From Irregularibacter muris (lineage in GTDB: Bacteria; Bacillota; Clostridia; Eubacteriales; Garciellaceae): a stretch of DNA of 64,000 nt. Made by a program: the position numbers and the translations under genes. The notes below the pieces were generated by a model. That model saw nothing but the letters and a program-made list of their open reading frames with translations. It was not told where the DNA came from and ran no database searches. This document shows, one piece after another, positions 1 to 9,290 of the stretch (position 1 is the first letter of the stretch; every line of letters starts with the position of its first letter). The DNA lies in contig NZ_JANKAS010000001.1 of assembly GCF_024622505.1 (NCBI RefSeq), forward strand, positions 62,001 to 126,000. Direction: 5' to 3'.

Positions 1-1256
1 AGCATCCCTGGAGCATAGCCGTGGATATTTCCCTTTTTATCAATCATGAAAGTAGTGGGTAATGAAGAGATAGAGTATTGACTAAAAACCTCATCGGTCT
101 CATCAAATACAATGGGGAAGGTGATATTGTTTTCCTTTAAAAACTTTAGTATACCATCCTTATCCACTTCTCGGGTATTGGGATTTTGTTCATTTTTAGG
201 CCCTGCCACCCCAAGGATAATAACATCTTCTTGGTTTTTATTATATTGATGATAAAGAGCTTCAATATCAGGCATTTCTTTTTTACAAGGAGGACACCAG
301 GTGGCCCAAAAATTTAAAAATACTACTTTTCCCTCATAATCCGAGAGGGTATGTTCATTGCCATACTGATCGGTTAAAGTAAAATCCATTGCAGGCATGA
401 CGTCCGTTTCTTGGTTCTCCTCTGCAACTTCATCATTGGCAGAAGGATCTATATTTTCATCTTCTTCTACTGGATCTACAGGCATTTGTTCCTCTTGGGT
501 ATTTTCAGGAGTCAAGGGGGAATCAAAGGAATTTAGATAGCCTGAAATCCCATTCATCCAACCTGTAAAGGTCATTATGCCCATAAGGATTAGAATGACT
601 CCTCCAGCTTTTACGGTATATTTAAGAAGCTTTTGATGTTTTTTGAGGAAGTTTAATACCTGGGTAGTAAACAAACCTAACAATAAAAAGGGGATAATAA
701 AGCCAATAGCATAAGTAAGGATTAATAGATTACCTAGAAAAGAACTACTGGCCCCTGATGCTAAAATCAACACAGAAGATAGGGCAGGCCCCACACAAGG
801 TGTCCAAGCAAAGCTGAAGGTAAATCCCATGACAAAGGCTATAAAAGGATTGACTTCTTTTTTATAGAGATTAAAATTAAGTTTTCTCTCCTTTTTCAAA
901 AAGCTAAGATCAAAGATTCCCAATTGAAATAAACCCAAAAGGATGATGACTACTCCACCAACTCTGGTAAAAATTACTTTGTTCTGCTGGAAAAATGATC
1001 CAAGGGCAGTAAAGGACATTCCTAGGATAAAAAAGGCTGTGGATATACCGAGGACAAAACACACCGTATGAAAAAACACCTTTTTTCTTTGGTAAGAGAT
1101 CACTCCTTGATCATCAATATGTTCTGCATTCCCTGCTAAATAACTGATGTAAATAGGGATAAGGGGGATGACGCAAGGGGAAAAGAAGGATAATATTCCT
1201 TCAATTAATACTAAAATAAAACTTAGACTATTTGTTGAAACTAAGGATTCAAACAT
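1..1256 (-). CDS. CcdA-type thiol-disulfide transporter fused to TlpA/ResA-like thioredoxin (cut by window edge)
   Basis: Read by translating the minus strand; the C-terminus runs off the left edge, leaving about 418 codons. Residues 1-230 are a multi-helix membrane domain of the CcdA/DsbD family, with the paired redox cysteines visible as FFSPC (Cys28) and TPC (about Cys153). An acidic Pro/Glu-rich linker (about 240-290) leads to an extracytoplasmic thioredoxin-like domain with WCPPC at about 320-324 and the cis-Pro region SLPTTF. By family knowledge, electrons from cytoplasmic thioredoxin cross the membrane to the outer domain, which reduces disulfides in exported proteins or apocytochromes. 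The fusion makes donor and acceptor one chain. The start has only a modest ribosome site (GGAGAAT). It stands alone, divergent from cwlD. Confidence 0.9.
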   Translation of the reverse strand, partial: MFESLVSTNSLSFILVLIEGILSFFSPCVIPLIPIYISYLAGNAEHIDDQGVISYQRKKVFFHTVCFVLGISTAFFILGMSFTALGSFFQQNKVIFTRVGGVVIILLGLFQLGIFDLSFLKKERKLNFNLYKKEVNPFIAFVMGFTFSFAWTPCVGPALSSVLILASGASSSFLGNLLILTYAIGFIIPFLLLGLFTTQVLNFLKKHQKLLKYTVKAGGVILILMGIMTFTGWMNGISGYLNSFDSPLTPENTQEEQMPVDPVEEDENIDPSANDEVAEENQETDVMPAMDFTLTDQYGNEHTLSDYEGKVVFLNFWATWCPPCKKEMPDIEALYHQYNKNQEDVIILGVAGPKNEQNPNTREVDKDGILKFLKENNITFPIVFDETDEVFSQYSISSLPTTFMIDKKGNIHGYAPGM

Positions 1257-1749
1257 AGATATTCTCCTTCTATTCATGGTTTTTATATAGGATATCATAT
1301 ATTCTTTAAAAAACTAAAGGATTCTATGATGTCAGTTGTCCCAAAAGAAAAATTCTTTATTGTATTTGTACAACAAATGAAGCTAATATAAGGGTATGAA
1401 AGAACAATCAAATAGATGAGAAATATTTTACATAAACTCCTCCATGGGGCAATCCTATATCTGCCTAAAATATATATTCCCTTAAAGAGAGGAAACAAAT
1501 CAAAGGGGTTACCAATTATTGATATCACTATAATAGAAAATGCTGGATAGACATATTTAACTTCTGCTATTTTATAGGAAAGAGAATTTTATGGTATAAT
1601 AAAATTCTAAATAAAAAGAAGAGGATATTAGGGGACTTCCCTTACTTTATTAAGAAAAACGTAAGAGATTAATAAGATAAAATTAAAAAACCAACCGAAT
1701 TTTTATGTTTCAATAGAAGTATAGAAAAGAGTTGTTTTTTTTATGATAT
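1257..1749. other. Intergenic region between the ccdA-like gene and cwlD
   Basis: No convincing gene. A -10-like TATAAT at 1595-1600 could start a transcript towards cwlD, giving a leader of about 290 nt that includes the structured element at 1750-1818. A small CTTAC/GTAAG hairpin lies near 1641-1665. A 77-codon minus-strand open frame at 1295-1528 has no ribosome site and an unlikely composition. Confidence 0.4.
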
Positions 1750-1818
1750 GGAAAAGCTGATCTTGCTAGCAAGGAACAAAACTTTCCTATATCACTAGAG
1801 CGACGATAGCCGCTTTCC
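1750..1818 (+). ncRNA. Candidate structured RNA element, copy A
   Basis: About 70% identical to a second copy at 11639-11709, with most differences being transitions. Visible pairings: an outer stem GGAAAAGC (1750-1757) with GCTTTCC (1812-1818); an inner stem CTAG (1766-1769) with CTAG (1795-1798), which is TTAG/CTAA in the other copy; and a 5-bp hairpin AGGAA/TTCCT with a 7-nt loop (1772-1788). Its position in the leader of cwlD suggests a cis-regulatory RNA, but it matches no riboswitch class I know. A decayed mobile repeat is the alternative. Confidence 0.45.
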
Positions 1819-1891
1819 TATGCCTAGGGGAATCAAAACATAGATATTTATTTAACGGGTTTATCGGTGAAGAGGCGGAAGAAAGAGGGGG

Positions 1892-2563
1892 ATGAACATG
1901 AGAAGAAAAATAGTAAAACCAGGAAGATTTATTCTATTTATTTTATTGGTTGCATTAATCATTTCAAGTTGCAGTAGCAAAGTTTTAACCATGATCAGTA
2001 GTGGAGGACATAACAAAATCCTATACAAAGTAGTGATTGATCCAGGACACGGAGGAAAAGACCCAGGAGCCACGGGAGCAAGTGGGCTATATGAAAAGGA
2101 TTTCACCCTAAGTTTGTCTAAGGAAATCGCTAGATTATTAGAGGAAGAGCCACAAATAGAGGTGCATATGACAAGGAAGGATGACACTTTTCTTTCAGCC
2201 GAAGAACGCTATAGACCTAATTTTGCGAATGATCTAAAGGCAGATTTGTATATATCCATTCATGGGAATACCTTTACCGATCCCAATTTATCAGGGACAC
2301 AATCTTTTTATTACCATGACAACTCTCAAGCCTTTGCACAACTTATGCACCAATATGTAATGAATGCTTCAGGATTTAAGGATCAAGGAGTGCAAAAGGG
2401 AGATTATTTTGTTTTGCGAGATACCAATATGCCAGCAGCTTTATTAGAAATAGGGTATCTGACCAATCCCCAAGAGGAGCAAAAAATGTTAAGGAAGGAT
2501 TTTCAACGTTCTGTTGCGGCTTCCATATGTGAAGGCATTAAGGAATACTTAGAAATAGAATAA
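1892..2563 (+). CDS. cwlD: N-acetylmuramoyl-L-alanine amidase (Amidase_3), CwlD-like lipoprotein
   Basis: Zinc amidase that cuts the bond between muramic acid and the stem peptide of peptidoglycan. Amidase_3 fills residues 45-220: zinc ligands His53 (DPGHGG), Glu68 and His124 (SIHGN), and catalytic Glu186 (LLEIGYLTN), all present. The N-terminus has a basic stretch, a hydrophobic segment and a lipobox ISSC (Cys27), so the mature protein is probably a membrane-anchored lipoprotein. It is a single-domain enzyme of the usual CwlD size (223 aa). In spore formers CwlD starts muramic-lactam synthesis in the cortex; that role is inferred here. The start has GAAAGAGGGG upstream; Met3 is an equally good start. 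A strong terminator follows. Confidence 0.85.
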   Translation: MNMRRKIVKPGRFILFILLVALIISSCSSKVLTMISSGGHNKILYKVVIDPGHGGKDPGATGASGLYEKDFTLSLSKEIARLLEEEPQIEVHMTRKDDTFLSAEERYRPNFANDLKADLYISIHGNTFTDPNLSGTQSFYYHDNSQAFAQLMHQYVMNASGFKDQGVQKGDYFVLRDTNMPAALLEIGYLTNPQEEQKMLRKDFQRSVAASICEGIKEYLEIE

Positions 2564-2570
2564 TAAAGAG

Positions 2571-2607
2571 AAAACCCCCTGTATCTCACGAGATACAGGG
2601 GGTTTTT
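2571..2607 (+). terminator. Intrinsic terminator after cwlD
   Basis: AACCCCCTGTATCTC pairs perfectly with its complement across a 4-nt ACGA loop and is followed by a run of T. This is one of the strongest terminators in the window. Confidence 0.95.
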
Positions 2608-2744
2608 AATGGATGACAGACCATTCACTAACTACTTATAGAAACGAAAAATTCAAATCTATATATCCCTTATAAAGACACAAAACAAACTTTGTATTTT
2701 CTTAATTCCTTTAATTATATAAAATTTTATAGAAGGAAAATAAA

Positions 2745-2848
2745 ATTAGCCACCTAATTAAAAAATATCTAAATTAATATTGAATTGGCTTAGTGATTGT
2801 AGTATAATATAAAAATCTTAAATTAAAAATTAATATTAGCTAGCTAAT
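2745..2848 (+). promoter_or_regulatory. Promoter bracketed by two matching MarR operators
   Basis: Two inverted repeats share the half-site ATTAG-N4-CTAAT: ATTAGCCACCTAAT at 2745-2758 and ATTAGCTAGCTAAT at 2835-2848. Between them lie a -35-like TTGAAT (2780-2785) and a consensus -10 TATAAT (2803-2808) with 17-bp spacing. One site is upstream of the -35 and the other is in the leader just before the ribosome site. This is a typical layout for autorepression by the MarR protein encoded next. Confidence 0.75.
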
Positions 2849-2871
2849 TAAATGAGAGGAGGAAAAAAGAT

Positions 2872-3312
2872 ATGGATAGAGACTCTTTATATTATATATT
2901 TCTAGAAATATTAAAACTACATCATTGCCGTACCCACGTACTTTTAGATGAAATAGGGATATATCCAGGGCAACCTCCTCTATTATTTATTTTAAATAAA
3001 GAGAATGGACAGAGTCAAAAAGATTTGGCAGATAAGCTGAAAATAGCTCCCGCCACCATAACCGTGATGGTCAAGAGAATGGAAAAAGCAAATTTAGTAG
3101 AACGCAAGCAAGATGCTAAAGATCAAAGGATATCCAGAGTATATCTTACCGATAAAGGGAAGGAAATTTGTAAAAGATCTATGAAAGCCATGGAGCATAT
3201 TGAGGAAGAATGCTTTGGTAATTTTACAGTAGAAGAAAAGGTTATTTTAAGAAGGCTACTTATGCAAATGCTGGATAATTTAATGAGAGCAAACAGTAAA
3301 CAACTAATGTAA
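2872..3312 (+). CDS. MarR family transcriptional regulator of the downstream ABC exporter
   Basis: A 146-residue winged-helix protein of standard MarR length. The DNA-binding core spans residues 30-105, including SQKDLADKLKIAPATITVMVKRM (recognition region) and the wing with the typical DQRISRVYLTDKGKE segment. It probably binds the two ATTAG-N4-CTAAT sites in its own promoter and releases them when a toxic compound binds. GAGAGGAGG precedes the start. Only 13 bp separate it from the exporter gene, so the three genes form one operon. The family assignment is firm; the ligand is unknown. Confidence 0.9.
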   Translation: MDRDSLYYIFLEILKLHHCRTHVLLDEIGIYPGQPPLLFILNKENGQSQKDLADKLKIAPATITVMVKRMEKANLVERKQDAKDQRISRVYLTDKGKEICKRSMKAMEHIEEECFGNFTVEEKVILRRLLMQMLDNLMRANSKQLM

Positions 3313-3325
3313 TGGAGGAGTCAAC

Positions 3326-5572
3326 ATGTTAAGGATATTTAAGGAATTTAAACCCTTTGTTGTATTCATAGGGATTATCATAGTATTACTTTTCCTTCAA
3401 GCAAGTAGTGAGCTTGCCCTACCTGACTATATGTCCAATATTATCAATGTGGGGATACAACAAAATGGGATAGAAAATGCAGTGCCAGCAGTTATGAAAA
3501 CCGATACCATGGAAAAGATAGCATTCTTTTTGAACCAAGATGAAAGAAAGATAGTAGAAGATAACTATAGATTAATAGATAAGGAAACTTTATCCCAGAA
3601 GGAATATGAAAGTTTTCATAAAAAATATCCCTCTTTAGAAAAAGAAAAGCTTTATATTTTAGATACCGATTCTAAAGAAGAGATTGAAAGGATGAATGGT
3701 TTTTTAGGTAAGGCTATTCTTATGGTAGCAGGTATAGAAGGAGATATCCCCCAGGGGATGACTTCAGAAAATACTGAGAAAAATCCCTTTGCTGACCTAC
3801 CTGCGGGAACCGATCCTTTTATGGTAATGAAAAATTTACCCCCAGAACAAATGGATGCAGTAAAAGCCCAAATGGATGAACAGATTAATGCTTTACCTGA
3901 TAGCATAATTGATCAAGGGGCCATTCAATATATAAAATCTCAATATGAAGATATTGGTGTCAATATCCGAAAGACCCAATCAAATTATATCTTGTGGATA
4001 GGTGGATTGATGTTACTGATTTCCCTTGGAGGCATGATGGCCTCTATATCGGTTGGTTTCTTATCTGCTCGGGTTTCTTCAGGACTTGGTAGAAACCTAA
4101 GGGATAAAATATTTAAAAAAGTAACGGCCTTTTCCAACGGAGAGTTTAATGATTTCTCCACAGCTTCTTTGATTACGCGAAGTACAAATGATATTCAACA
4201 GATACAGATGTTTACGGTCATGCTACTGAGAATGGTGTTTTATGCCCCTATTTTAGGTGCGGGTGGAGTGATCAGAGCCTTAAGGACAAACACTTCCATG
4301 GCATGGATTGTAGCCGTTGGGGTTATGGCTATTCTTACTTTAGTCATTCTTCTTTTTAGTGTAGCCATGCCAAAATTCAAGAAACTACAGAAGCTTGTCG
4401 ATAAGGTCAACCGAGTCATGAGAGAGTCTCTTGCTGGAATGTTGGTCATCCGAGCCTTTAATACCCAGAAGTTTGAGGAAAAGAAGTTTGATAATGCCAA
4501 TAAAGATTTAACAAAAACCAATCTTTTTGTATCTAGAATCATGACCACCATGATGCCTACAATGATGCTCATTATGAATGGCATTACTTTGCTTATTGTA
4601 TGGATAGGCGCCCATCAAATCAACGATGGAGCTATACAGGTAGGGGATATGATGGCCTTTATGCAATACGCAATGCAAATTATTATGTCCTTTTTGATGA
4701 TCTCCATGATCTCCATTATGCTGCCAAGGGCATCCGTATCCGCCCAAAGGATTTCAGAAGTATTGGATAAAGATCTTACTATTGAAGACCCTACAGAGCC
4801 TAAGGAATTAAAAAAGAGTGGAAAAGGAGTATTGGAGTTTAAAAATGTCAGCTTCAAATATCCAGGGGCAGAGGAATGTGTTTTAGAGAATATATCCTTT
4901 ACCGCAAAACCAGGGGAAACCACTGCCTTTATCGGAAGTACGGGAAGTGGTAAATCAACGCTTGTTAATCTCATTCCACGATTTTACGATATAACCGAAG
5001 GGGAAATTCTTTTAGATGGTACAGATATAAGAGAATTAAGACTGCATGATTTAAGAGAAAGAATTGGTTATGTTCCTCAAAAAGGTATTTTGTTTACAGG
5101 AAATATAGAAAGCAATATTAGATATGGGAAAAATGCTGATGTCAGTGATGAAGATATGCAAAAGGCTATAGAAATCGCCCAAGCAAAGGAATTTATAGAG
5201 CAAAAGGAAGAGGGAATTTTGTCTGAAATCGCCCAAGGAGGAACTAATGTCTCAGGAGGGCAGAGACAAAGACTTTCTATTGCAAGGGCATTGGCTAAAA
5301 AACCTGAAGTATTTATCTTTGATGATAGTTTCTCCGCCCTAGACTTTAAAACTGATGCTGCACTACGAAAGGCCATGGGAGAGGAAATAAAAGATAGAAC
5401 TGTGCTCATTGTCGCCCAGCGAATTAGTACCATTATGAATGCTGAAAACATTGTGGTATTAGACGAAGGAAGAATAGTAGGCATGGGAACCCATAGAGAA
5501 CTTCTAAAGAATTGTGATGTTTACAAGCAAATTGCTCTATCACAACTATCAGAGGAGGAACTAGCACGATGA
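3326..5572 (+). CDS. Heterodimeric ABC multidrug exporter, half-transporter A (degenerate catalytic site)
   Basis: A fused membrane-ATPase half-transporter (748 aa). The six-helix ABC membrane domain is interrupted after helix 1 by an insert of about 175 residues (about 35-210), predicted extracellular, which makes it longer than the usual 580-600 aa. The ATPase domain has Walker A GSTGSGKST (about 538), signature VSGGQ (about 642) and Walker B FIFDDSFSALD (about 667). The catalytic Glu after Walker B is replaced by Asp, as in the non-hydrolysing site of BmrCD/TM287-288-type heterodimers. It should work only as a dimer with the next gene product, with which it overlaps by ATGA. Substrates are probably hydrophobic drugs; this is inferred from the family and the MarR control. 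Confidence 0.9.
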   Translation: MLRIFKEFKPFVVFIGIIIVLLFLQASSELALPDYMSNIINVGIQQNGIENAVPAVMKTDTMEKIAFFLNQDERKIVEDNYRLIDKETLSQKEYESFHKKYPSLEKEKLYILDTDSKEEIERMNGFLGKAILMVAGIEGDIPQGMTSENTEKNPFADLPAGTDPFMVMKNLPPEQMDAVKAQMDEQINALPDSIIDQGAIQYIKSQYEDIGVNIRKTQSNYILWIGGLMLLISLGGMMASISVGFLSARVSSGLGRNLRDKIFKKVTAFSNGEFNDFSTASLITRSTNDIQQIQMFTVMLLRMVFYAPILGAGGVIRALRTNTSMAWIVAVGVMAILTLVILLFSVAMPKFKKLQKLVDKVNRVMRESLAGMLVIRAFNTQKFEEKKFDNANKDLTKTNLFVSRIMTTMMPTMMLIMNGITLLIVWIGAHQINDGAIQVGDMMAFMQYAMQIIMSFLMISMISIMLPRASVSAQRISEVLDKDLTIEDPTEPKELKKSGKGVLEFKNVSFKYPGAEECVLENISFTAKPGETTAFIGSTGSGKSTLVNLIPRFYDITEGEILLDGTDIRELRLHDLRERIGYVPQKGILFTGNIESNIRYGKNADVSDEDMQKAIEIAQAKEFIEQKEEGILSEIAQGGTNVSGGQRQRLSIARALAKKPEVFIFDDSFSALDFKTDAALRKAMGEEIKDRTVLIVAQRISTIMNAENIVVLDEGRIVGMGTHRELLKNCDVYKQIALSQLSEEELAR

Positions 5573-7422
5573 GTGAAAATAATACAAGAAATAATAGACC
5601 TGCAAGGATGGGGCGAGGCCCTATGGGAGGTATGGGAGGAAAATTTGAAAAGCCTAAGGATTTCAAAGGAACCTTCGCAAAACTCCTTCAATATTTAAAA
5701 CCCTATAGAATAAAACTGATTATCGTTATGATATTTGCTGCAGGAAGTACCGTGTTTTCTATTATAGGCCCTAAAATATTAGGAAAGGCGACAACAAGAA
5801 TATTTGAAGGTTTAGTATCGAAAGTAGCGGGAGTGGCTAATGGAGGAATTGACTTTCAATATATATCCAACATTCTTCTTCTTTTACTGGGGCTATATGC
5901 CATATCTGCATTGTTTTCTTATATACAAGGATTTATCGTTACTGGGGTTTCCCAGAAAATATCCTATAATTTAAGAAGAGAAATCGCAGAAAAGGTCAAT
6001 AAACTTCCCCTCAAATATTTTGATTCTGTATCCCATGGGGATGTATTATCCAGAGTCACCAATGATGTGGATACTGTAAGCCAAACTCTAAATCAAAGTA
6101 TGAGTCAGATTATTACTTCTGCCACAACCCTTGTGGGTGTTCTCATTATGATGATATCCATAAGTTGGCAGATGACCATTGCGGCCATTTTAATATTGCC
6201 CATTTCCATGATTTTAGTCATGACCATTATCAAGAGATCTCAAAAATACTTTAAGGCCCAGCAAGAATCCCTGGGACGGGTAAATGGTCATATAGAGGAA
6301 GTTTATGGCGGGCATCAAATTATGAAAGCCTTTAATGCGGAGGAAGAAGCAATTTCAAAATTTAGAGACATTAATGGAGAACTATATCATTCTGCTTGGA
6401 AATCCCAATTTCTTTCCGGTATGATGATGCCCATTATGAACTTTGTGGGCAATATAGGATATGTAGCAGTATCCATTTTAGGTGGTTGGTATGCAGTAAG
6501 AAAAGTTATAGAAGTAGGAGATATTCTTTCCTTTATCCAATATATAAGAAGCTTTACTCAGCCTATCGCCCAGGTAGCTCAGATTAGTAATGTCTTACAG
6601 TCTACGGTTGCAGCATCAGAAAGAGTATTTGAATTTTTAGGAGAAGAGGAAGAAATTAAGGAAACAGAAGAACCTGTTCAACTAGAGAAAGTCAAAGGAA
6701 GAGTAAGCTTTGAAAATATTAAATTTGGATACAATGAAGACAAGACCATCATCAACAATTTCTCAGCGGATATTGAGCCAGGACAAAAAGTAGCTATAGT
6801 AGGACCTACAGGAGCAGGAAAGACCACTATTGTAAAACTCCTCATGAGATTTTATGATATCAATAAGGGGAGAATCCTTGTAGATGATCACGATATCAAA
6901 GACTTTACCCGGGAAGATTTAAGAGATGATTTCGGTATGGTTCTTCAAGATACATGGCTTTTTTCTGGAAGCATCATGGAGAATATCCGATATGGAAGAC
7001 TGGATGCCACAGATGAAGAAGTGATAAAAGCTGCAAAATCTGCCCATGCCCATCGGTTTATACAAACCCTACCGGAAGGATATGATATGATCATCAATGA
7101 AGAAGCCAATAATATTTCCCAAGGACAAAAACAGCTTCTTACCATTGCTAGAGCAATTCTTTCTGACCCTAAGATTCTGATTCTAGATGAGGCAACTTCT
7201 TCGGTAGATACTAGAACGGAAATTTTAATCCAAAGAGCAATGGAGAATCTCATGAAAGGAAGAACATCCTTTATTATTGCCCACAGACTTTCCACCATAA
7301 GGGATGCAGACTTAATCCTTGTCATGAAGGATGGAGACATCGTAGAACAGGGTAACCATGAGGAACTTTTAGAAAAAAATGGATTCTATGCAGAACTTTA
7401 TAGAAGTCAGTTTGCCGCTTAA
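5569..7422 (+). CDS. Heterodimeric ABC multidrug exporter, half-transporter B (canonical Walker B)
   Basis: Partner of the preceding gene (617 aa). A cytoplasmic N-terminal tail rich in Arg, Gly and Met (about 1-35) precedes six membrane helices and an ATPase domain with Walker A GPTGAGKTT (about 411) and Walker B LILDEATSSVD (about 537), which keeps the catalytic Glu. The signature reads ISQGQ rather than LSGGQ (about 514). Together the pair therefore has one complete ATP site (this Walker B plus the partner's intact VSGGQ) and one degenerate site, the known asymmetric arrangement of bacterial heterodimeric exporters. The gene overlaps its neighbour by 4 bp and ends at a terminator. Confidence 0.92.
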   Translation: MSENNTRNNRPARMGRGPMGGMGGKFEKPKDFKGTFAKLLQYLKPYRIKLIIVMIFAAGSTVFSIIGPKILGKATTRIFEGLVSKVAGVANGGIDFQYISNILLLLLGLYAISALFSYIQGFIVTGVSQKISYNLRREIAEKVNKLPLKYFDSVSHGDVLSRVTNDVDTVSQTLNQSMSQIITSATTLVGVLIMMISISWQMTIAAILILPISMILVMTIIKRSQKYFKAQQESLGRVNGHIEEVYGGHQIMKAFNAEEEAISKFRDINGELYHSAWKSQFLSGMMMPIMNFVGNIGYVAVSILGGWYAVRKVIEVGDILSFIQYIRSFTQPIAQVAQISNVLQSTVAASERVFEFLGEEEEIKETEEPVQLEKVKGRVSFENIKFGYNEDKTIINNFSADIEPGQKVAIVGPTGAGKTTIVKLLMRFYDINKGRILVDDHDIKDFTREDLRDDFGMVLQDTWLFSGSIMENIRYGRLDATDEEVIKAAKSAHAHRFIQTLPEGYDMIINEEANNISQGQKQLLTIARAILSDPKILILDEATSSVDTRTEILIQRAMENLMKGRTSFIIAHRLSTIRDADLILVMKDGDIVEQGNHEELLEKNGFYAELYRSQFAA

Positions 7423-7430
7423 AGAGAGCA

Positions 7431-7468
7431 GAGAGAGATGGAGATAAATCCATGTCTCTCTTTTTTTA
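7431..7468 (+). terminator. Intrinsic terminator of the MarR-ABC operon
   Basis: A GAGAGA...TCTCTC stem with an inner TGGA/TCCA pairing, followed directly by seven T residues. Confidence 0.85.
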
Positions 7469-7587
7469 TCATCTAGGAAAGTGGCCATCCGTTTTCTTAG
7501 CTTTTTTAAAAAATATTTTAAGAAAGAGGATAGTTATTTTTTTCAACTATTATATAATATAGATATTTAATAGAAAGGAGCGGTGAA

Positions 7588-8385
7588 ATGGATAGACAAT
7601 TGAGTAAAGAACTAAAGAAGTTGAAAAAACGGGAAGAAAAATTCCTAAATAAGAAAGAGAATGCATTGTTAAAATCTAAGATAGCTCCTATGATGAATAA
7701 AATTCAAGAGAAAATACCAGCGAAATTGAAAAGCACCTTAGAAAATGCTTTTTTTAAGGGATTTCAATTGGTCTTTGAAAAGGGAAATACCTATATTGAA
7801 AAAACCTATGATAAGGATAAAATCCAGTTGGAACATGATTTAAATAATTATGCAGTAGACAAGAAAATGGGGAAAAAATATATCAAAAGATTAGATAAAC
7901 AAGTCAATCATTCAAAACTTGTTAATTCCTCTTTTTCAGTTTTAGAAGGAGGAGTTTTAGGTGTACTGGGCATTGGATTGCCCGACATTCCTCTCTTTAT
8001 TGCAGTGATTATGAGGACCGTTTATGAAATCGCACTAAATTATGGCTATGATTATAAAAAAGAGGAGGAGAAGGCATATATTCTCCTTGTCATCTCCGGA
8101 GCAATGACCCAAGGAAGTAGGCAACAAATATTCAATGAACAATTAGATGAATTAGGGAATCAGATTGACCAGCAAGTTCAAGGAGATATAAATCTAGAGG
8201 AACGAATAAAGGAGACAGCCCAAGTTTTATCAGAGGCAATGCTAACCGCAAAATTTATTCAAGGGATTCCAGTGGTTGGAGCTGTGGGAGGAATAGTTAA
8301 TTATCATATGATAAGAAAAATAGGAAGATATGCCAGTGTAAAATATAAGAAACGATACCTAATGAAAAAGACTGAAAATAAATAG
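7588..8385 (+). CDS. EcsC family protein
   Basis: A 265-residue protein with an EcsC-type core. The first 110 residues are highly charged and probably helical or coiled coil. A Gly-rich hydrophobic segment (about 122-152, with GVLGIGLPDIPLF) and a second near 225-245 (GIPVVGAVGGIVNY) suggest membrane association. EcsC in Bacillus lies with the EcsAB exporter and has no proven activity, so no reaction can be assigned. A consensus -10 TATAAT at 7553-7558 and AGAAAGGAG before the start support separate transcription. The next gene follows after 43 bp and may be co-transcribed. EcsC family membership is fairly clear. Confidence 0.75.
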   Translation: MDRQLSKELKKLKKREEKFLNKKENALLKSKIAPMMNKIQEKIPAKLKSTLENAFFKGFQLVFEKGNTYIEKTYDKDKIQLEHDLNNYAVDKKMGKKYIKRLDKQVNHSKLVNSSFSVLEGGVLGVLGIGLPDIPLFIAVIMRTVYEIALNYGYDYKKEEEKAYILLVISGAMTQGSRQQIFNEQLDELGNQIDQQVQGDINLEERIKETAQVLSEAMLTAKFIQGIPVVGAVGGIVNYHMIRKIGRYASVKYKKRYLMKKTENK

Positions 8386-8428
8386 ATATAGAATAGTATT
8401 ATTTTATCCAAGAGGAAAGGGCAAGAAA

Positions 8429-9178
8429 ATGATTCAATATCAATATGACAATAAAAACATTATCAAAAAAAGGGCCTATATTACCCAAGAATTTATGAAA
8501 TTATCTCCGAATATCAAAAGTAAGAGGATAAAAGAAATATCTCCAGAGGATATAAAAATACTCTTTGAACTCTATGACAAAGTATTTTTAAATAAGCATC
8601 TAGAAAATAATTTCCCAGGGAATTTTAAATTTTCCCTTTCCAAGCGTATGACTAGAAGTGCAGGCCTTACCCTATGCCCTAAAAATATAGGTGAAAGAAA
8701 ACCAGAGGAAGTTATCATTGAAATTCGCATAGGAGTCAACTTCTTTTTTCAATACCATCTTTTAGAAAGGGATAAAAAAGTATGTGAGATTCAAAGTCAT
8801 CATGCCCTTGAAGCTCTGCAATTGGTATTAGAGCATGAGATTTGCCATGTCATAGAGTTTATCTATTTCCACCAATCTAGCTGCAAAGGAAATCAATTTA
8901 AAACCATAGCAAGAAATCTTTTTGGACACACCAGTAGTTACCACGAACTTCCCTCCAACAGAGAAATAGCAAAGGAAAAGTTTAATCTACATATTGGGGA
9001 TAAAATAACCTTTGATTTTGAAGAGAAGATCTTAGAGGGAATGATTTATGCCATTAACAAGCGGGCTACTGTTATGGTGCCAGATAAAAAGGGACAATAT
9101 GCAGATAAAGAAGGGAATAAATACAACAAATATTATGTGCCTGTAGGTAAGATAAAGAAATGTGAAATCAAGGGATAG
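8429..9178 (+). CDS. SprT-like zinc metallopeptidase-domain protein
   Basis: A 249-residue protein. The HExxH motif HEICH at about 135-139 lies in a long helix, followed by an F-x-H-x4-C context and a downstream FGHTSSYHE segment that could supply the third zinc ligand. This is the pattern of SprT-like domains (the family of SprT and the Spartan protease). The C-terminal 60 residues resemble a small beta domain rather than the zinc ribbon of classical SprT. Function is unproven; proteolysis or a DNA-protein repair role is only a family-level inference. GAGGAAAGGGC lies upstream of the start. Confidence 0.7.
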   Translation: MIQYQYDNKNIIKKRAYITQEFMKLSPNIKSKRIKEISPEDIKILFELYDKVFLNKHLENNFPGNFKFSLSKRMTRSAGLTLCPKNIGERKPEEVIIEIRIGVNFFFQYHLLERDKKVCEIQSHHALEALQLVLEHEICHVIEFIYFHQSSCKGNQFKTIARNLFGHTSSYHELPSNREIAKEKFNLHIGDKITFDFEEKILEGMIYAINKRATVMVPDKKGQYADKEGNKYNKYYVPVGKIKKCEIKG

Positions 9179-9290
9179 AGTAGATTGATTGTATGCAAGA
9201 GCAAATTCAATCCATTAACCAAATTGGTTTGTAGCCCCTATTATCTTTGATATACTTATACTATGAAAACTATGAAAATGTGATTAATAG

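Noticed and set aside
1295-1528. 77-codon minus-strand open frame upstream of the ccdA-like gene
   Set aside because: No ribosome site and a low-complexity, Ile/Tyr/Phe-rich sequence expected from AT-rich noncoding DNA. It overlaps the likely promoter region.
1750-1818. Element copy A as a tRNA gene
   Set aside because: The 5-bp stem with 7-nt loop looks like an anticodon arm, but there is no T-loop (GTTCRANNC), no D-arm and no matching acceptor stem plus CCA position.
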